The notes: generated from the letters alone by a model not told the origin. A stretch of DNA of 64,000 nucleotides from Pseudarthrobacter sp. NIBRBAC000502772 (GCF_006517235.1 NZ_CP041188.1:4526001-4590000), one strand, 5' to 3'; positions 44,492 to 53,364 are shown, counted from the stretch's first letter. Numbers and translations are program-made.

Positions 44492-45406
44492 ATGACCATG
44501 AGCAACAAAATCGTCCTCGGCGACAACCAGTACGGCAAGGCAGAAGTCCGCGTCGTCAAAGTCACCCGCGACACCGACCGCCACCAGATCGAAGACCTGA
44601 ACGTAACGTCGCAGCTGCGCGGCGATTTCGAGGCTGCGCACCTGAAAGGCGACAACGCCCATGTCGTCGCCACGGACACCCAGAAGAACACCATCTACGC
44701 CTTCGCCAGGGCGGGCGTTGGCTCCCCCGAAGCCTTCCTTCTTCGCCTCAGCGAGCACTTCACGTCAGGCTTCGACTGGGTTACGGGCGGCCGCTGGGAA
44801 GCCGAGTCCTACACCTGGGACCGCATCCAGTCGCACGGATCCGAACACGACCACAGCTTTGTCCGGAACGGGCAGGAAGTCCGGACCGCCGTCGTGGTCC
44901 GGGACGGCAACACCACGCACGTGATCTCCGGGCTCAAGGACCTGACCGTCCTGAAGACCACCCAGTCCGGCTTTGTCGGCTACCCGCGAGACAAGTACAC
45001 CACCCTGCCCGAGACCACGGACCGCATCCTGGCCACGGATGTTTCCGCCCGCTGGCGCTACAGTACGGGTCTGGACCACACGGCCACGGACTTCAACAAG
45101 AGCTACGAGGACATCAAGGCCCTGCTGCTCGAGGGCTTCACGGAGAACTACTCCCACGCCCTGCAGCAGACCCTGTTCGACATGGGCAAGAAGGTCCTGG
45201 AAGCACACGGCGAAGTGGACGAGATCAAGTTCTCGATGCCCAACAAGCACCACTTCCTGGTTGACCTCAGCCCATTCGGGCTCGACAACCCCAACGAGGT
45301 CTTCTTCGCCGCGGACCGCCCCTATGGCCTGATCGAGGCCACGGTCCAGCGCGAAAACTCAGGCACGGCCCCCGCCGCCTGGAACGGCATTGCCGGCTTC
45401 TGCTGA
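44492..45406 (+). CDS. Urate oxidase (uricase)
   Basis: This 304-aa cofactor-free oxidase converts urate to 5-hydroxyisourate. Both T-fold halves are present: LGDNQYGKAEVRVVKVTRDT at the start, DTQKNTIYAFARAGVGSPEAF with the catalytic Thr, TQSGFVGYPRDKYTTLPET, and SMPNKHHFLVDLSPFGLDN near the end, with the active-site NKHH region. A second ATG at 44498 (MSNKIV) is an alternative start; the SD is weak for both, in keeping with a structured leader. The permease gene follows after a repeat array. Confidence 0.93.
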   Translation: MTMSNKIVLGDNQYGKAEVRVVKVTRDTDRHQIEDLNVTSQLRGDFEAAHLKGDNAHVVATDTQKNTIYAFARAGVGSPEAFLLRLSEHFTSGFDWVTGGRWEAESYTWDRIQSHGSEHDHSFVRNGQEVRTAVVVRDGNTTHVISGLKDLTVLKTTQSGFVGYPRDKYTTLPETTDRILATDVSARWRYSTGLDHTATDFNKSYEDIKALLLEGFTENYSHALQQTLFDMGKKVLEAHGEVDEIKFSMPNKHHFLVDLSPFGLDNPNEVFFAADRPYGLIEATVQRENSGTAPAAWNGIAGFC

Positions 45407-45417
45407 TCTGCCACCGG

Positions 45418-45544
45418 GTCTCGACGGGCTCGACCACCGGACAACGCCGGTGGTTGGGCCCGTCTTCCCTGGTTGGGCCCGTCTTCCCTGGTTGGGCCCG
45501 TCCCCCTGGTTGGGCCCGTCTCCGGTGATTGAGCTTGTCGAAAT
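45418..45544. repeat. Degenerate tandem array with an inverted outlier
   Basis: A 19-base unit TGGTTGGGCCCGTCTTCCC starts at 45451 and 45470. Variants follow at 45489 (18 bases) and 45507, with a more diverged TGATTGAGCTTGTCGAAAT at 45526. Upstream, GGGTCTCGACGGGCTCGACC is the reverse-complement form of the last variant. It lies between uricase and its permease. Confidence 0.85.
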
Positions 45545-45634
45545 CCACCCGGTCACGCTCCCCAAAGCCCCAAATTGTTAGCCAGACATTGTTAGCCAGA
45601 CGAAGGCGTCTGCCATGAACCAAGAAAGTCTGCC

Positions 45635-47128
45635 ATGAACAGCAAGAAGAATTCCCGGCCCGCGCCGACTAGTTCCGCGGCCCGCCCCGAGGACAAGCGC
45701 CTCTCCATCGGAAGCACGTTCGCGTACGGCTTCCAGCACGTATTGACCATGTATGGCGGCATCATCGCCCCGCCGCTCATCATCGGAGCCGCGGCCGGCA
45801 TGTCCGCCACGGACATCGGCCTGCTCATCGCGGCCTGCCTGTTTGTGGGCGGCCTCGCCACCATTCTGCAGACCGTGGGCATCCCGTTCTTCGGATCGCA
45901 GCTGCCGCTGGTCCAGGGCGTCTCGTTCGCCGGCGTCTCCACCATGGTGGCGATCGTCCAGGGCGGCGGCGGCATCCAGGCCGTCTTCGGCTCCGTGATT
46001 GTGGCGTCCCTGATCGGCCTGGCCATCACGCCGCTCTTCTCCAGAATCATCAAGTTCTTCCCTCCTGTGGTCACCGGCACGGTCATCACCACGATCGGCC
46101 TGACCCTCATGCCGGTCGCCGCCAACTGGGCCATGGGCGGCAACGCCAAGGCCGAGAACTACGGGAGCGTGGCCAACATCGGCCTCGCCGCGGCCACCAT
46201 GGGCATCGTCCTGCTGCTGAGCAAGGTGGGCAACGCCGCCATCTCCCGCCTGTCAATCCTGCTCGCCATGGTGATCGGCACCGTGATTGCACTGTTCACG
46301 GGCATGGCCGATTTCTCCAAAGTTGGCCAGGGCGACGTTGTCGCCTTCCCCACGCCGTTCGCCTTTGGCCTGCCGACCTTTGAGATTGCGGCGATCATTT
46401 CAATGCTGATTGTCATCCTGGTGACGCTCACCGAGACCTCGGCGGACATCATCGCGGTCGGCGAGATCGTGGACACCAAGGTGGACTCACGCCGCATCGG
46501 AGACGGCCTGCGTGCCGACATGCTCTCAAGCGCCATCTCGCCCCTGTTCAACTCCTTCACCCAGAGCGCCTTCGCCCAGAACGTGGGCCTCGTGGCGATC
46601 ACGGGCATCAAGAGCCGCTTCGTGGTGAGCGCCGGCGGGCTCATCCTCGTGATCCTGGGCCTGCTGCCCATCCTTGGCCGAGTGGTCGCAGCGGTTCCGA
46701 CCCCCGTCCTGGGCGGCGCCGGCGTCGTACTCTTTGGAACGGTGGCCGCCAGCGGCATCCGCACGCTTGCCAAGGTGGAGTACAAAAACAACATGAACCT
46801 GGTCATCGTGGCCGCCTCCATCGGCTTTGGCATGATCCCGATTGCGGCCCCGAAGTTCTACGACCAGTTCCCGTCCTGGTTCTCCACGATCTTCCACTCG
46901 GGCATCAGCTCGGCCGCCGTCATGGCCATCCTGCTGAATCTGCTCTTCAACCACCTCAAGGCCGGCAACTCGGAGAACCAGTCAGTGTTTGTGGCCGGCA
47001 CCGCCCGGGTGGTCACTGAAGCCGACTTGAAGATCCTGGCCGACGGCGACCGGTACGAGGGCGGCAAGCTGATCGACGCCGAAGGCAAGGAAGTCCCGGT
47101 GGAGTCGTCGTCGAAGTCTGACCACTGA
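45635..47128 (+). CDS. NCS2-family urate/xanthine:H+ symporter
   Basis: This 497-aa permease has 14 predicted membrane segments. GFQHVLTMYGGIIAPPLIIG is the NCS2 start, with the conserved QH motif in helix 1. ETSADIIAVGEIVDTKVDSR and SFTQSAFAQNVGLVAITGIK contain the substrate-site Glu and the NCS2 signature. The close relation to UacT/PucK/XanQ and the position after uricase favour urate or xanthine. The C-terminal ~50 residues form a hydrophilic tail. It ends in the family B palindrome. Confidence 0.92.
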   Translation: MNSKKNSRPAPTSSAARPEDKRLSIGSTFAYGFQHVLTMYGGIIAPPLIIGAAAGMSATDIGLLIAACLFVGGLATILQTVGIPFFGSQLPLVQGVSFAGVSTMVAIVQGGGGIQAVFGSVIVASLIGLAITPLFSRIIKFFPPVVTGTVITTIGLTLMPVAANWAMGGNAKAENYGSVANIGLAAATMGIVLLLSKVGNAAISRLSILLAMVIGTVIALFTGMADFSKVGQGDVVAFPTPFAFGLPTFEIAAIISMLIVILVTLTETSADIIAVGEIVDTKVDSRRIGDGLRADMLSSAISPLFNSFTQSAFAQNVGLVAITGIKSRFVVSAGGLILVILGLLPILGRVVAAVPTPVLGGAGVVLFGTVAASGIRTLAKVEYKNNMNLVIVAASIGFGMIPIAAPKFYDQFPSWFSTIFHSGISSAAVMAILLNLLFNHLKAGNSENQSVFVAGTARVVTEADLKILADGDRYEGGKLIDAEGKEVPVESSSKSDH

Positions 47129-47153
47129 CGTCACCCCACCACCCACAACGCCA

Positions 47154-47218
47154 AGCGCGAACGGGCACTTGGGGCCCAGAATCCGCAGATTCCAGGGCCC
47201 CAAGTGTCCGTTCGCGCT
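47154..47218. repeat. 65-bp palindrome, family B copy 2 (possible terminator)
   Basis: Arms AGCGCGAACGGGCACTTGGG and CCCAAGTGTCCGTTCGCGCT differ at one paired position. An inner GAATC/GATTC stem closes the loop. It lies 25 bases after the permease stop and opposite the end of the IclR gene, so it may serve both directions. Just beyond it, 47232-47247 carries a lone left arm of family A. Confidence 0.85.
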
Positions 47219-47251
47219 GTTGTGGTTAAGGGCGGACGACGGCGGGACGCA

Positions 47252-48007
47252 TCAGTTCTGGTTGAGCTCCGCCGAGATCGCCAGCGCGGCCTGGCGCAGC
47301 AGCGGCACGGCGCGGTCGGCGAAACTCTGGTCCACGCGGCTGATCGGCCCGGAGACCGAGATCGCGGCAGGGGTGGGCGCGTTGGGCACGGCCATCGCGA
47401 AGCAGCGCACGCCAAGCTCCTGCTCTTCCTCGTCGATGGAGTAGCCGCGTTCACGGATCAGCTTGAGATCGGCCAAGAGGGAATCGATGTCGCCGATGCT
47501 CTTGGCCGTTGGGGTGGGCATGCCGGTGCGGGCCACGATGCCGCGCACCACGTCGTCGTCCAGCTGGGCCAGGATTGCCTTGCCGACGCCGGTGTCGTGC
47601 GTGTGGGCGCGGCGGCCCACCTCGGTGAACATGCGCATGGAGTGCAGGGAGGGCACCTGGGCCACGTAGATGACCATGTCCGAATCCAGCACGGCCATGT
47701 TGGAGGTTTCGCCGAGGCGCTCCACGAGGTTCTTCAGCTGCGGGCGGGCCACGGCTCCGAGCTGCTTGCTGGCGCCTTCGCCGAGCCGGATCAGCCGGGG
47801 GCCCAGTGCGTAGCGGCGGTTGGGCAGCTGGCGGATGTAGCCAAGCGAGACCAGCGTGCGCAGCAGTCGGTGGATGGTGGGCAGGGGCAGGTCCGTGGAG
47901 GAGGAGAGCTCGCTGAGCGTCACGTCTCCGCCGGCGTCCGTGATGAGTTCCAGCAGTTCGAAGACGCGCTCGACGGACTGCACGCCTCCGGAGGCTTTTT
48001 CAGCCAT
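47252..48007 (-). CDS. IclR-family transcriptional regulator, probable purine/ureide repressor (AllR-like)
   Basis: A protein of 251 aa from an ATG with AAGGAGG 7 bases upstream. Winged helix: SVERVFELLELITDAGGDVT, LSELSSSTDLPLPTIHRLLR, TLVSLGYIRQ. The ligand domain has HTHDTGVGKAILAQL and the late GYSIDEEEQELGVRCFAMAV with the typical Cys. AllR, an IclR member, represses allantoin and glyoxylate genes in E. coli and Streptomyces; location here fits the same job. A 30-bp palindrome containing the shared operator lies 30 bases upstream, which indicates autoregulation. Confidence 0.88.
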   Translation of the reverse strand: MAEKASGGVQSVERVFELLELITDAGGDVTLSELSSSTDLPLPTIHRLLRTLVSLGYIRQLPNRRYALGPRLIRLGEGASKQLGAVARPQLKNLVERLGETSNMAVLDSDMVIYVAQVPSLHSMRMFTEVGRRAHTHDTGVGKAILAQLDDDVVRGIVARTGMPTPTAKSIGDIDSLLADLKLIRERGYSIDEEEQELGVRCFAMAVPNAPTPAAISVSGPISRVDQSFADRAVPLLRQAALAISAELNQN

Positions 48008-48037
48008 TCCGTTGCCTCCTTGGGGCTCAGATTCTGA

Positions 48038-48067
48038 CAACTCTTATCCACATCGTGAAAAGAGTTG
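48038..48067. promoter_or_regulatory. Extended operator before the IclR gene
   Basis: CAACTCTT (48038-48045) and AAGAGTTG (48060-48067) flank an inner site ATCCACATCGTGAAA (48046-48060) with the N7 spacing of the set. It is the longest symmetric site and suggests autoregulation. Confidence 0.65.
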
Positions 48068-48161
48068 CTTAGAACACTCAACATACAGCACCGCCGGGCC
48101 GGACGCGATGCCCCCAAACATGACCGCCAGGGGGTTGCATTTCCACTTGGCAGATAATAAT

Positions 48162-48176
48162 ATCCATAATACGAAA
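48162..48176. promoter_or_regulatory. Putative operator before malic enzyme
   Basis: ATCCATAATACGAAA keeps the N7 spacing of the set and lies 53 bases upstream of the malic enzyme start, inside an AT-rich promoter-like stretch. With the site at 48038 it covers both sides of the divergent IclR/malic enzyme control region. Confidence 0.58.
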
Positions 48177-48228
48177 ACATTCGGTTGCACAAGCGGTCCG
48201 GAAACGGACCCCACGAGGAGGAAATTCA

Positions 48229-49623
48229 ATGGCGAACCCGAGCCCCGGAAATTCGATCACCCTGCGCGTCGCGGCGCCGTCCAGCTTCACTGCCACGAGT
48301 GAACTCGCTGCCGCCGTCGGCGCAGCCGGTGCAGCCATCACGGCGCTTGACGTCACCGAATCCCACCACGACACCCTGGTTGTGGACGTCACCTGCAACA
48401 CCACCGACGACGACCACGCCGCCCGCGTCAAGGACGCCCTGAACGCGCTCGACGGCGTCACGGTCCAGCACGTCTCGGACCGCACCTTCCTCATGCACCT
48501 CGGCGGCAAGCTCGAGGTGGTCCCCAAGGTAGCCCTGCGCAACCGCGACGACCTCTCCCGTGCCTACACGCCCGGCGTCGCCCGCGTCTGCCTCGCGATC
48601 GCCGAGGACCCGGCAGCGGCCCGCAACCTGACCGTCAAGCGCAACACCATCGCCGTCCTCACCGACGGTTCGGCCGTCCTGGGCCTGGGCAACATCGGCC
48701 CGGCCGCGGCGCTGCCCGTTATGGAAGGCAAGGCCGCCCTGTTCAAGCAGTTCGCCAACGTTGACGCCTGGCCGGTCTGCCTGGACACCCAGGACACCGA
48801 GGAAATCATCATGATCGCCAAGGCCATGGCGCCCGTCTACGGCGGCATCAACCTTGAGGACATTGCTGCGCCGCGCTGCTTTGAAATTGAGAAGCGCCTG
48901 CGCGATGAACTCGACATCCCCGTCTTCCACGACGACCAGCACGGCACCGCCATCGTCACCCTCGCGGCCCTCCACAACGCCCTGCGCGTGGTGGACAAGA
49001 AGCTCCCCGAGGTCCGCATTGTTGTCTCGGGCGTCGGCGCCGCCGGCTCGGCCATCATCCAGCTCCTCAAGGCCCAGGGCGCGCAGCACATCGTTGCCGC
49101 CGGCCGCTCCGGAGCCATCCACTCGGGCGAGCAGTACGACGACGAGCACCGCGCCTGGATTGCCGCGAACACCAACGAGGAGGGCTTCTCCGGAACCCTG
49201 CACGAGGCCATGGCTGGCGCCGACGTCTTCATCGGTGTCAGCGCCCCGTACGTGATCGGCGAGGAGCAGGTCGCCGCCATGGCTGAGAATGCGATCGTGT
49301 TCGCCATGGCCAACCCGACCCCGGAGATCGACCCTGTCATTGCGTCCAAGCACGCGGCCGTGGTGGCCACGGGCCGCAGCGACTTCCCCAACCAGATCAA
49401 CAACGTGCTGGCCTTCCCGGGCTTCTTCCGGGGGCTGCTCGACGCCGGCGCGAGCGACATCACGCCGGAGATGCTGGTGGCCGCCGCAGACGCCATTGCC
49501 AACCGGGTAGCTGACGACGAGCTGAACGCGAGCTACATTATCCCCAGCGTCTTCGATCCTCATGTAGCCGCCGATGTGGCTGCCGCAGTGGCAGGCGCCG
49601 CTCACGCCGCCCGCGCTCTCTAG
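48229..49623 (+). CDS. NAD(P)-dependent malic enzyme with N-terminal ACT domain
   Basis: A 464-aa protein that decarboxylates malate to pyruvate. Residues 5-80 form an ACT domain ([20 protein letters not shown] onward), a likely effector site. The catalytic part has [35 protein letters not shown] with the metal-binding Asp pair, the Rossmann [13 protein letters not shown] and [10 protein letters not shown]. It starts the operon with malate synthase, so glyoxylate plus acetyl-CoA can be carried to malate and pyruvate by adjacent genes. Confidence 0.92.
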   Translation: MANPSPGNSITLRVAAPSSFTATSELAAAVGAAGAAITALDVTESHHDTLVVDVTCNTTDDDHAARVKDALNALDGVTVQHVSDRTFLMHLGGKLEVVPKVALRNRDDLSRAYTPGVARVCLAIAEDPAAARNLTVKRNTIAVLTDGSAVLGLGNIGPAAALPVMEGKAALFKQFANVDAWPVCLDTQDTEEIIMIAKAMAPVYGGINLEDIAAPRCFEIEKRLRDELDIPVFHDDQHGTAIVTLAALHNALRVVDKKLPEVRIVVSGVGAAGSAIIQLLKAQGAQHIVAAGRSGAIHSGEQYDDEHRAWIAANTNEEGFSGTLHEAMAGADVFIGVSAPYVIGEEQVAAMAENAIVFAMANPTPEIDPVIASKHAAVVATGRSDFPNQINNVLAFPGFFRGLLDAGASDITPEMLVAAADAIANRVADDELNASYIIPSVFDPHVAADVAAAVAGAAHAARAL

Positions 49624-49639
49624 AAAAGGACTTACGAAT

Positions 49640-51238
49640 ATGGCTATCACTGTTACCGACCGCCAGCCGGTCGCCCGCGCCGAAGAGATCCTCACGCCCA
49701 AGGCCCTGGCCTTTATCGAGGATCTGCACCGGCGCTTCGCCGGAACGCGCAACGAGCTGCTCGAGGCCCGCCAGGCCAAGCGCGACGGCGTCGCCCGCAC
49801 CAGCCGCCTGGACTTCCTCCCGGAGACGCAGGAAATCCGCGACGGCGACTGGAAGGTCGCCGAGGCGCCCGCCGCGCTGCAGGACCGCCGTGTCGAGATG
49901 ACCGGCCCGGCCACCCCGGCCAAGATGGCCATCAACGCCCTGAACTCCGGCGCCAAGGTATGGCTGGCGGACCTCGAGGACGCCAGCACGCCCACGTGGC
50001 CCAACGTCATCGACTCCATTCTGAACCTGCGCGACGCCGCAACCGGCACCCTGGCCTACACCTCGCCCGAAGGCAAGGAATACACGCTCCGCACCGACGC
50101 GCCGCTGGCTGTTGTGGTGGCCCGCCCCCGCGGCTGGCACATGCCGGAAAGGCACCTGCTGATCGACGGCGAACCCGCCGTGGGTGCGCTGGTGGACTTC
50201 GGCCTGCACTTCTTCCACACCGCCAAGCAGCTGCTGCTCAACGGCCACGGCCCGTACTACTACCTGCCCAAGATGGAATCGCACCTCGAGGCCCGCCTCT
50301 GGAACGAGGTCTTCGTGTTCGCCCAGGACTTCCTCGGCATCCCGCAGGGCAGCGTCCGCGCCACCATGCTGATCGAAACCATCCCGGCCGCCTTCGAGAT
50401 GGACGAGTTCCTTTACGAACTCCGGGACCACGCCTCGGGCCTGAACGCCGGCCGCTGGGACTACCTGTTCAGCATCATCAAGTACTTCCGCGACGCTGGC
50501 GAGGAATTTGTACTCCCGGACCGCGCCTCGGTGGTTATGACGGCTCCGTTTATGCGGGCCTACACCGAGCTGCTGGTGAAGACCTGCCACAAGCGCGGTG
50601 CCTTCGCCATGGGCGGCATGGCTGCCGTCATCCCCAACCGCCGGCACCCCGAGGTCACCGAGGCCGCTTTCGCCAAGGTCCGCGCGGACAAGACCCGCGA
50701 GGCCAACGACGGGTTCGACGGCTCCTGGGTGGCCCACCCGGACCTGGTCCCCACCTGCCGCGAGGTGTTCGACGCCGTCCTCGGCGAGCGCCCGAACCAG
50801 CTGGACAAGCAGCGCCCCGAGGTTTCGGTTACTGCGGACCAGCTGATCGACATCGCCTCGGCTGACGGCCAGGTCACCGAGGGCGGGCTGCGCCTGAACC
50901 TGTATGTCGCCGTCGCCTATACCGCCGTTTGGCTCTCCGGCAACGGCGCCGTGGCCATCCACAACCTCATGGAGGACGCCGCCACGGCCGAGATCTCCCG
51001 CTCGCAGGTGTGGCAGCAGATCCGCAACAAGTCCGTCCTCGCCGACACCGGAAACACCGTCACCCGCGAACTGGTCGAAAAGATCCTGGGCGAGGAAACG
51101 GAACGGCTCCGGACCGAATTCGGCGACGAGGCCTTCCGCCTGTACTACCAGCCGGCCAGCAAGCTGATCGCCGAGATCTGCCTGTCCGAGGACTACACGG
51201 ACTTCCTCACCACTCCGGCCTACGAACTGGTGGGCTGA
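49640..51238 (+). CDS. aceB: Malate synthase A
   Basis: This 532-aa enzyme condenses glyoxylate and acetyl-CoA to malate. Signatures: VWLADLEDASTPTWPNVIDS, RPRGWHMPERHLLIDGEP, the central ATMLIETIPAAFEMDEFLYE and DYLFSIIKYFRD. It starts at MAITVTD (AAAGGAC upstream), 17 bases after the malic enzyme stop. No isocitrate lyase gene is near it, so the glyoxylate supply here is the ureide pathway rather than the glyoxylate shunt. Confidence 0.94.
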   Translation: MAITVTDRQPVARAEEILTPKALAFIEDLHRRFAGTRNELLEARQAKRDGVARTSRLDFLPETQEIRDGDWKVAEAPAALQDRRVEMTGPATPAKMAINALNSGAKVWLADLEDASTPTWPNVIDSILNLRDAATGTLAYTSPEGKEYTLRTDAPLAVVVARPRGWHMPERHLLIDGEPAVGALVDFGLHFFHTAKQLLLNGHGPYYYLPKMESHLEARLWNEVFVFAQDFLGIPQGSVRATMLIETIPAAFEMDEFLYELRDHASGLNAGRWDYLFSIIKYFRDAGEEFVLPDRASVVMTAPFMRAYTELLVKTCHKRGAFAMGGMAAVIPNRRHPEVTEAAFAKVRADKTREANDGFDGSWVAHPDLVPTCREVFDAVLGERPNQLDKQRPEVSVTADQLIDIASADGQVTEGGLRLNLYVAVAYTAVWLSGNGAVAIHNLMEDAATAEISRSQVWQQIRNKSVLADTGNTVTRELVEKILGEETERLRTEFGDEAFRLYYQPASKLIAEICLSEDYTDFLTTPAYELVG

Positions 51239-51241
51239 GTC

Positions 51242-52534
51242 ATGGCGGTCTCCCCCACGCCGTCGCTCTCCGCGGCGGACCTTGCCGCCATCGACGCACA
51301 GCTGGCCGCCACCGACCAGTTGCTGGAACGTAATTACCCGGGCGACGACGGCACCCGCCAGCCCGTGCACACCGTGTACGTGCCGGCGGACCGTTTCACG
51401 CCGTCGTTCGCTGCCGACTGGGGTGCCCAGGCGCTTACGACGGCGGAGGCTCACGGCGGGCTCGAGAAGCTCGGCGCGCTGCTGGGTCAGGAGCCGGAGC
51501 TGGCTGCCGCCGTCGCCGCACGGGTCGGTGCCAAGCTGCGCACGGAACCGATCGAGGACCTGCGCCTCGACTTCGAGGATGGCTTCGGCGACCGCGGCGA
51601 TGAGGCAGAGGACGCGGCAGCGGTCGCGGCCGCCAACGCTGTGGCCACCGCCGTCGCGGCCGGCACCGCGCCGCCGTTCATCGGCATCCGGTTCAAGTGC
51701 TTCGAGGCGCCCAGCCGGGCCCGCGGCCTGAAGACACTGGACCTGTTCGTCTCAACACTCGCGCAGGCCGGCGAACTTCCTGCCGGGCTCATCCTGACCC
51801 TGCCCAAGGTCACTACCGTGGCCCAGGTCCAGGCGATGGACTTCGCCGTGTCCCGGCTGGAGGAAGTCCACGGGCTTCGCGCCGGCCGGCTCCGCTTCGA
51901 GGTCCAGGTGGAGACGCCGCAGCTGATCCTCGGGCCGGAAGGCACCTCCCCTGTGGCGCAGTTGCCGCATGTGGTCCCGGGACGCATCAGCGCCCTGCAC
52001 TACGGCACCTACGACTACTCCGCGTCGCTGCAGATCTCGGCCGAGTACCAGTCCATGGAGCACCCGGTGGCGGACTACGCCAAGGAAGTCATGCAGCTGG
52101 CCGTCGCCGGCACGGGCATCCGCCTCTCCGATGGTTCCACCAACATCATCCCGGTGGGCGACGCCGTCGAGGATGCCTGGAAGCTGCACGGACGCCTCGT
52201 CCGCCGCTCGCTGGAGCGCGGCTACTACCAGGGCTGGGACCTGCACGCCGCCCAGCTGCCCAGCCGTTTCGCCGCCACGTATGCGTTCTACCGCGAGGGG
52301 CTTCCGGCCGCCGCGGCACGCCTGCGCACCTACGTGGAACGAGACAACGCAGACGGCACCGAAGGCGGGGTCATGGACGAACCCGCCACCGCCCGGGCCC
52401 TGGCCGCCTTCGTCCTGCGCGGCGTCCAGTGCGGCGCAGTGGGGACCGAAGAGGTCCAGGCGCTCGCCGGCGTCGAACTTTCCCAGCTGACCGCACTGGC
52501 GCACCCGCGGCTGGCACACTCCACTTCAAAGTAA
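51242..52534 (+). CDS. DUF6986-type aldolase-like protein (HpcH/citrate lyase beta superfamily)
   Basis: This 430-aa protein starts 4 bases after malate synthase. A TIM-barrel aldolase-like core is visible: EDLRLDFEDGFGDRGDEAED with acidic metal ligands, GIRFKCFEAPSRARGLKTLD, LPKVTTVAQVQAMDF and FEVQVETPQLILGPEG with the Glu of the HpcH/HpaI/CitE fold. HYGTYDYSASLQISAEYQS is a further conserved block. Its reaction is not established. The position between malate synthase and ureidoglycine aminohydrolase suggests action on glyoxylate, malate or a ureidoglycolate-type compound. Confidence 0.75.
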   Translation: MAVSPTPSLSAADLAAIDAQLAATDQLLERNYPGDDGTRQPVHTVYVPADRFTPSFAADWGAQALTTAEAHGGLEKLGALLGQEPELAAAVAARVGAKLRTEPIEDLRLDFEDGFGDRGDEAEDAAAVAAANAVATAVAAGTAPPFIGIRFKCFEAPSRARGLKTLDLFVSTLAQAGELPAGLILTLPKVTTVAQVQAMDFAVSRLEEVHGLRAGRLRFEVQVETPQLILGPEGTSPVAQLPHVVPGRISALHYGTYDYSASLQISAEYQSMEHPVADYAKEVMQLAVAGTGIRLSDGSTNIIPVGDAVEDAWKLHGRLVRRSLERGYYQGWDLHAAQLPSRFAATYAFYREGLPAAAARLRTYVERDNADGTEGGVMDEPATARALAAFVLRGVQCGAVGTEEVQALAGVELSQLTALAHPRLAHSTSK

Positions 52535-52541
52535 GGATCCA

Positions 52542-53357
52542 ATGATGGGCAAGTACTACTACCCCCAGGGCGGGCTGCCGCCGCAGACGCACCTCACCAC
52601 GGAGCGGGCCATCGTCACGGAGGCCTATACGGTCATCCCCAAGGGCGTTATGACCGACATCGTGACCAGCACCCTGCCGGGTTTCTCCAACACCCGCTCC
52701 TGGATCCTGGCCCGCCCGATCTCCGGGTTTGCCACCACGTTCTCGCAGCTGATCGTGGAGATTGGCCCCGGCGGCGGCGCTCCGAAGGCCGAGTTTGAGC
52801 CCGGCGTTGAAGGCGTCGTCTTTGTCACCAAGGGCAAGGTCAACCTGACGCTCGACGGCGAACTGCACCAGCTGGAGGAAGGCGGCTACGCCTACCTGGC
52901 CGCCGGTGCCACGTGGGGCCTGGAAAACATCTCCGACGATATTGTGTCCTTCCAATGGATCCGCAAGGCCTACGAGCGGCTGGAGGGTTACGAGGCAAAG
53001 TCCTTCGTCACCAGTGATGCCGAAGTGGAACCCACCGCGATGCCGGATACCAACGGCGCCTGGAAGACCACCCGCTTCACGGATTCCAGCGACCTGGCCC
53101 ACGACATGCAGGTGAACATCGTGACGTTCCAGCCGGGCGGGGTCATCCCGTTCCCGGAGACCCACGTCATGGAGCACGGCCTGTACGTCCTGGAGGGCAA
53201 GGCCATGTACCTGCTCAACAACGACTGGGTCGAAGTGGAAGCAGGCGACTTCATGTGGCTGCGCGCCTTCTGCCCGCAGGCCTGCTACGCGGGTGGCCCG
53301 GGCGAGTTCCGGTACCTGCTCTACAAGGACATGAACCGCCAGATCAAACTGACCTAG
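52542..53357 (+). CDS. allE: (S)-ureidoglycine aminohydrolase
   Basis: A bicupin of 271 aa that releases ammonia from S-ureidoglycine to give S-ureidoglycolate. Two cupin halves are seen: VEGVVFVTKGKVNLTLDGEL with EGGYAYLAAG, and the metal-bearing NIVTFQPGGVIPFPETHVME with HGLYVLEGKAMYLLNNDWVE. DMNRQI near the C-terminus resembles E. coli AllE (KDCNRDVEI). The second Met (52545) may be the actual start. It is last in the malic enzyme operon and is followed by a long palindrome. Confidence 0.9.
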   Translation: MMGKYYYPQGGLPPQTHLTTERAIVTEAYTVIPKGVMTDIVTSTLPGFSNTRSWILARPISGFATTFSQLIVEIGPGGGAPKAEFEPGVEGVVFVTKGKVNLTLDGELHQLEEGGYAYLAAGATWGLENISDDIVSFQWIRKAYERLEGYEAKSFVTSDAEVEPTAMPDTNGAWKTTRFTDSSDLAHDMQVNIVTFQPGGVIPFPETHVMEHGLYVLEGKAMYLLNNDWVEVEAGDFMWLRAFCPQACYAGGPGEFRYLLYKDMNRQIKLT

Positions 53358-53364
53358 GCCGCCG

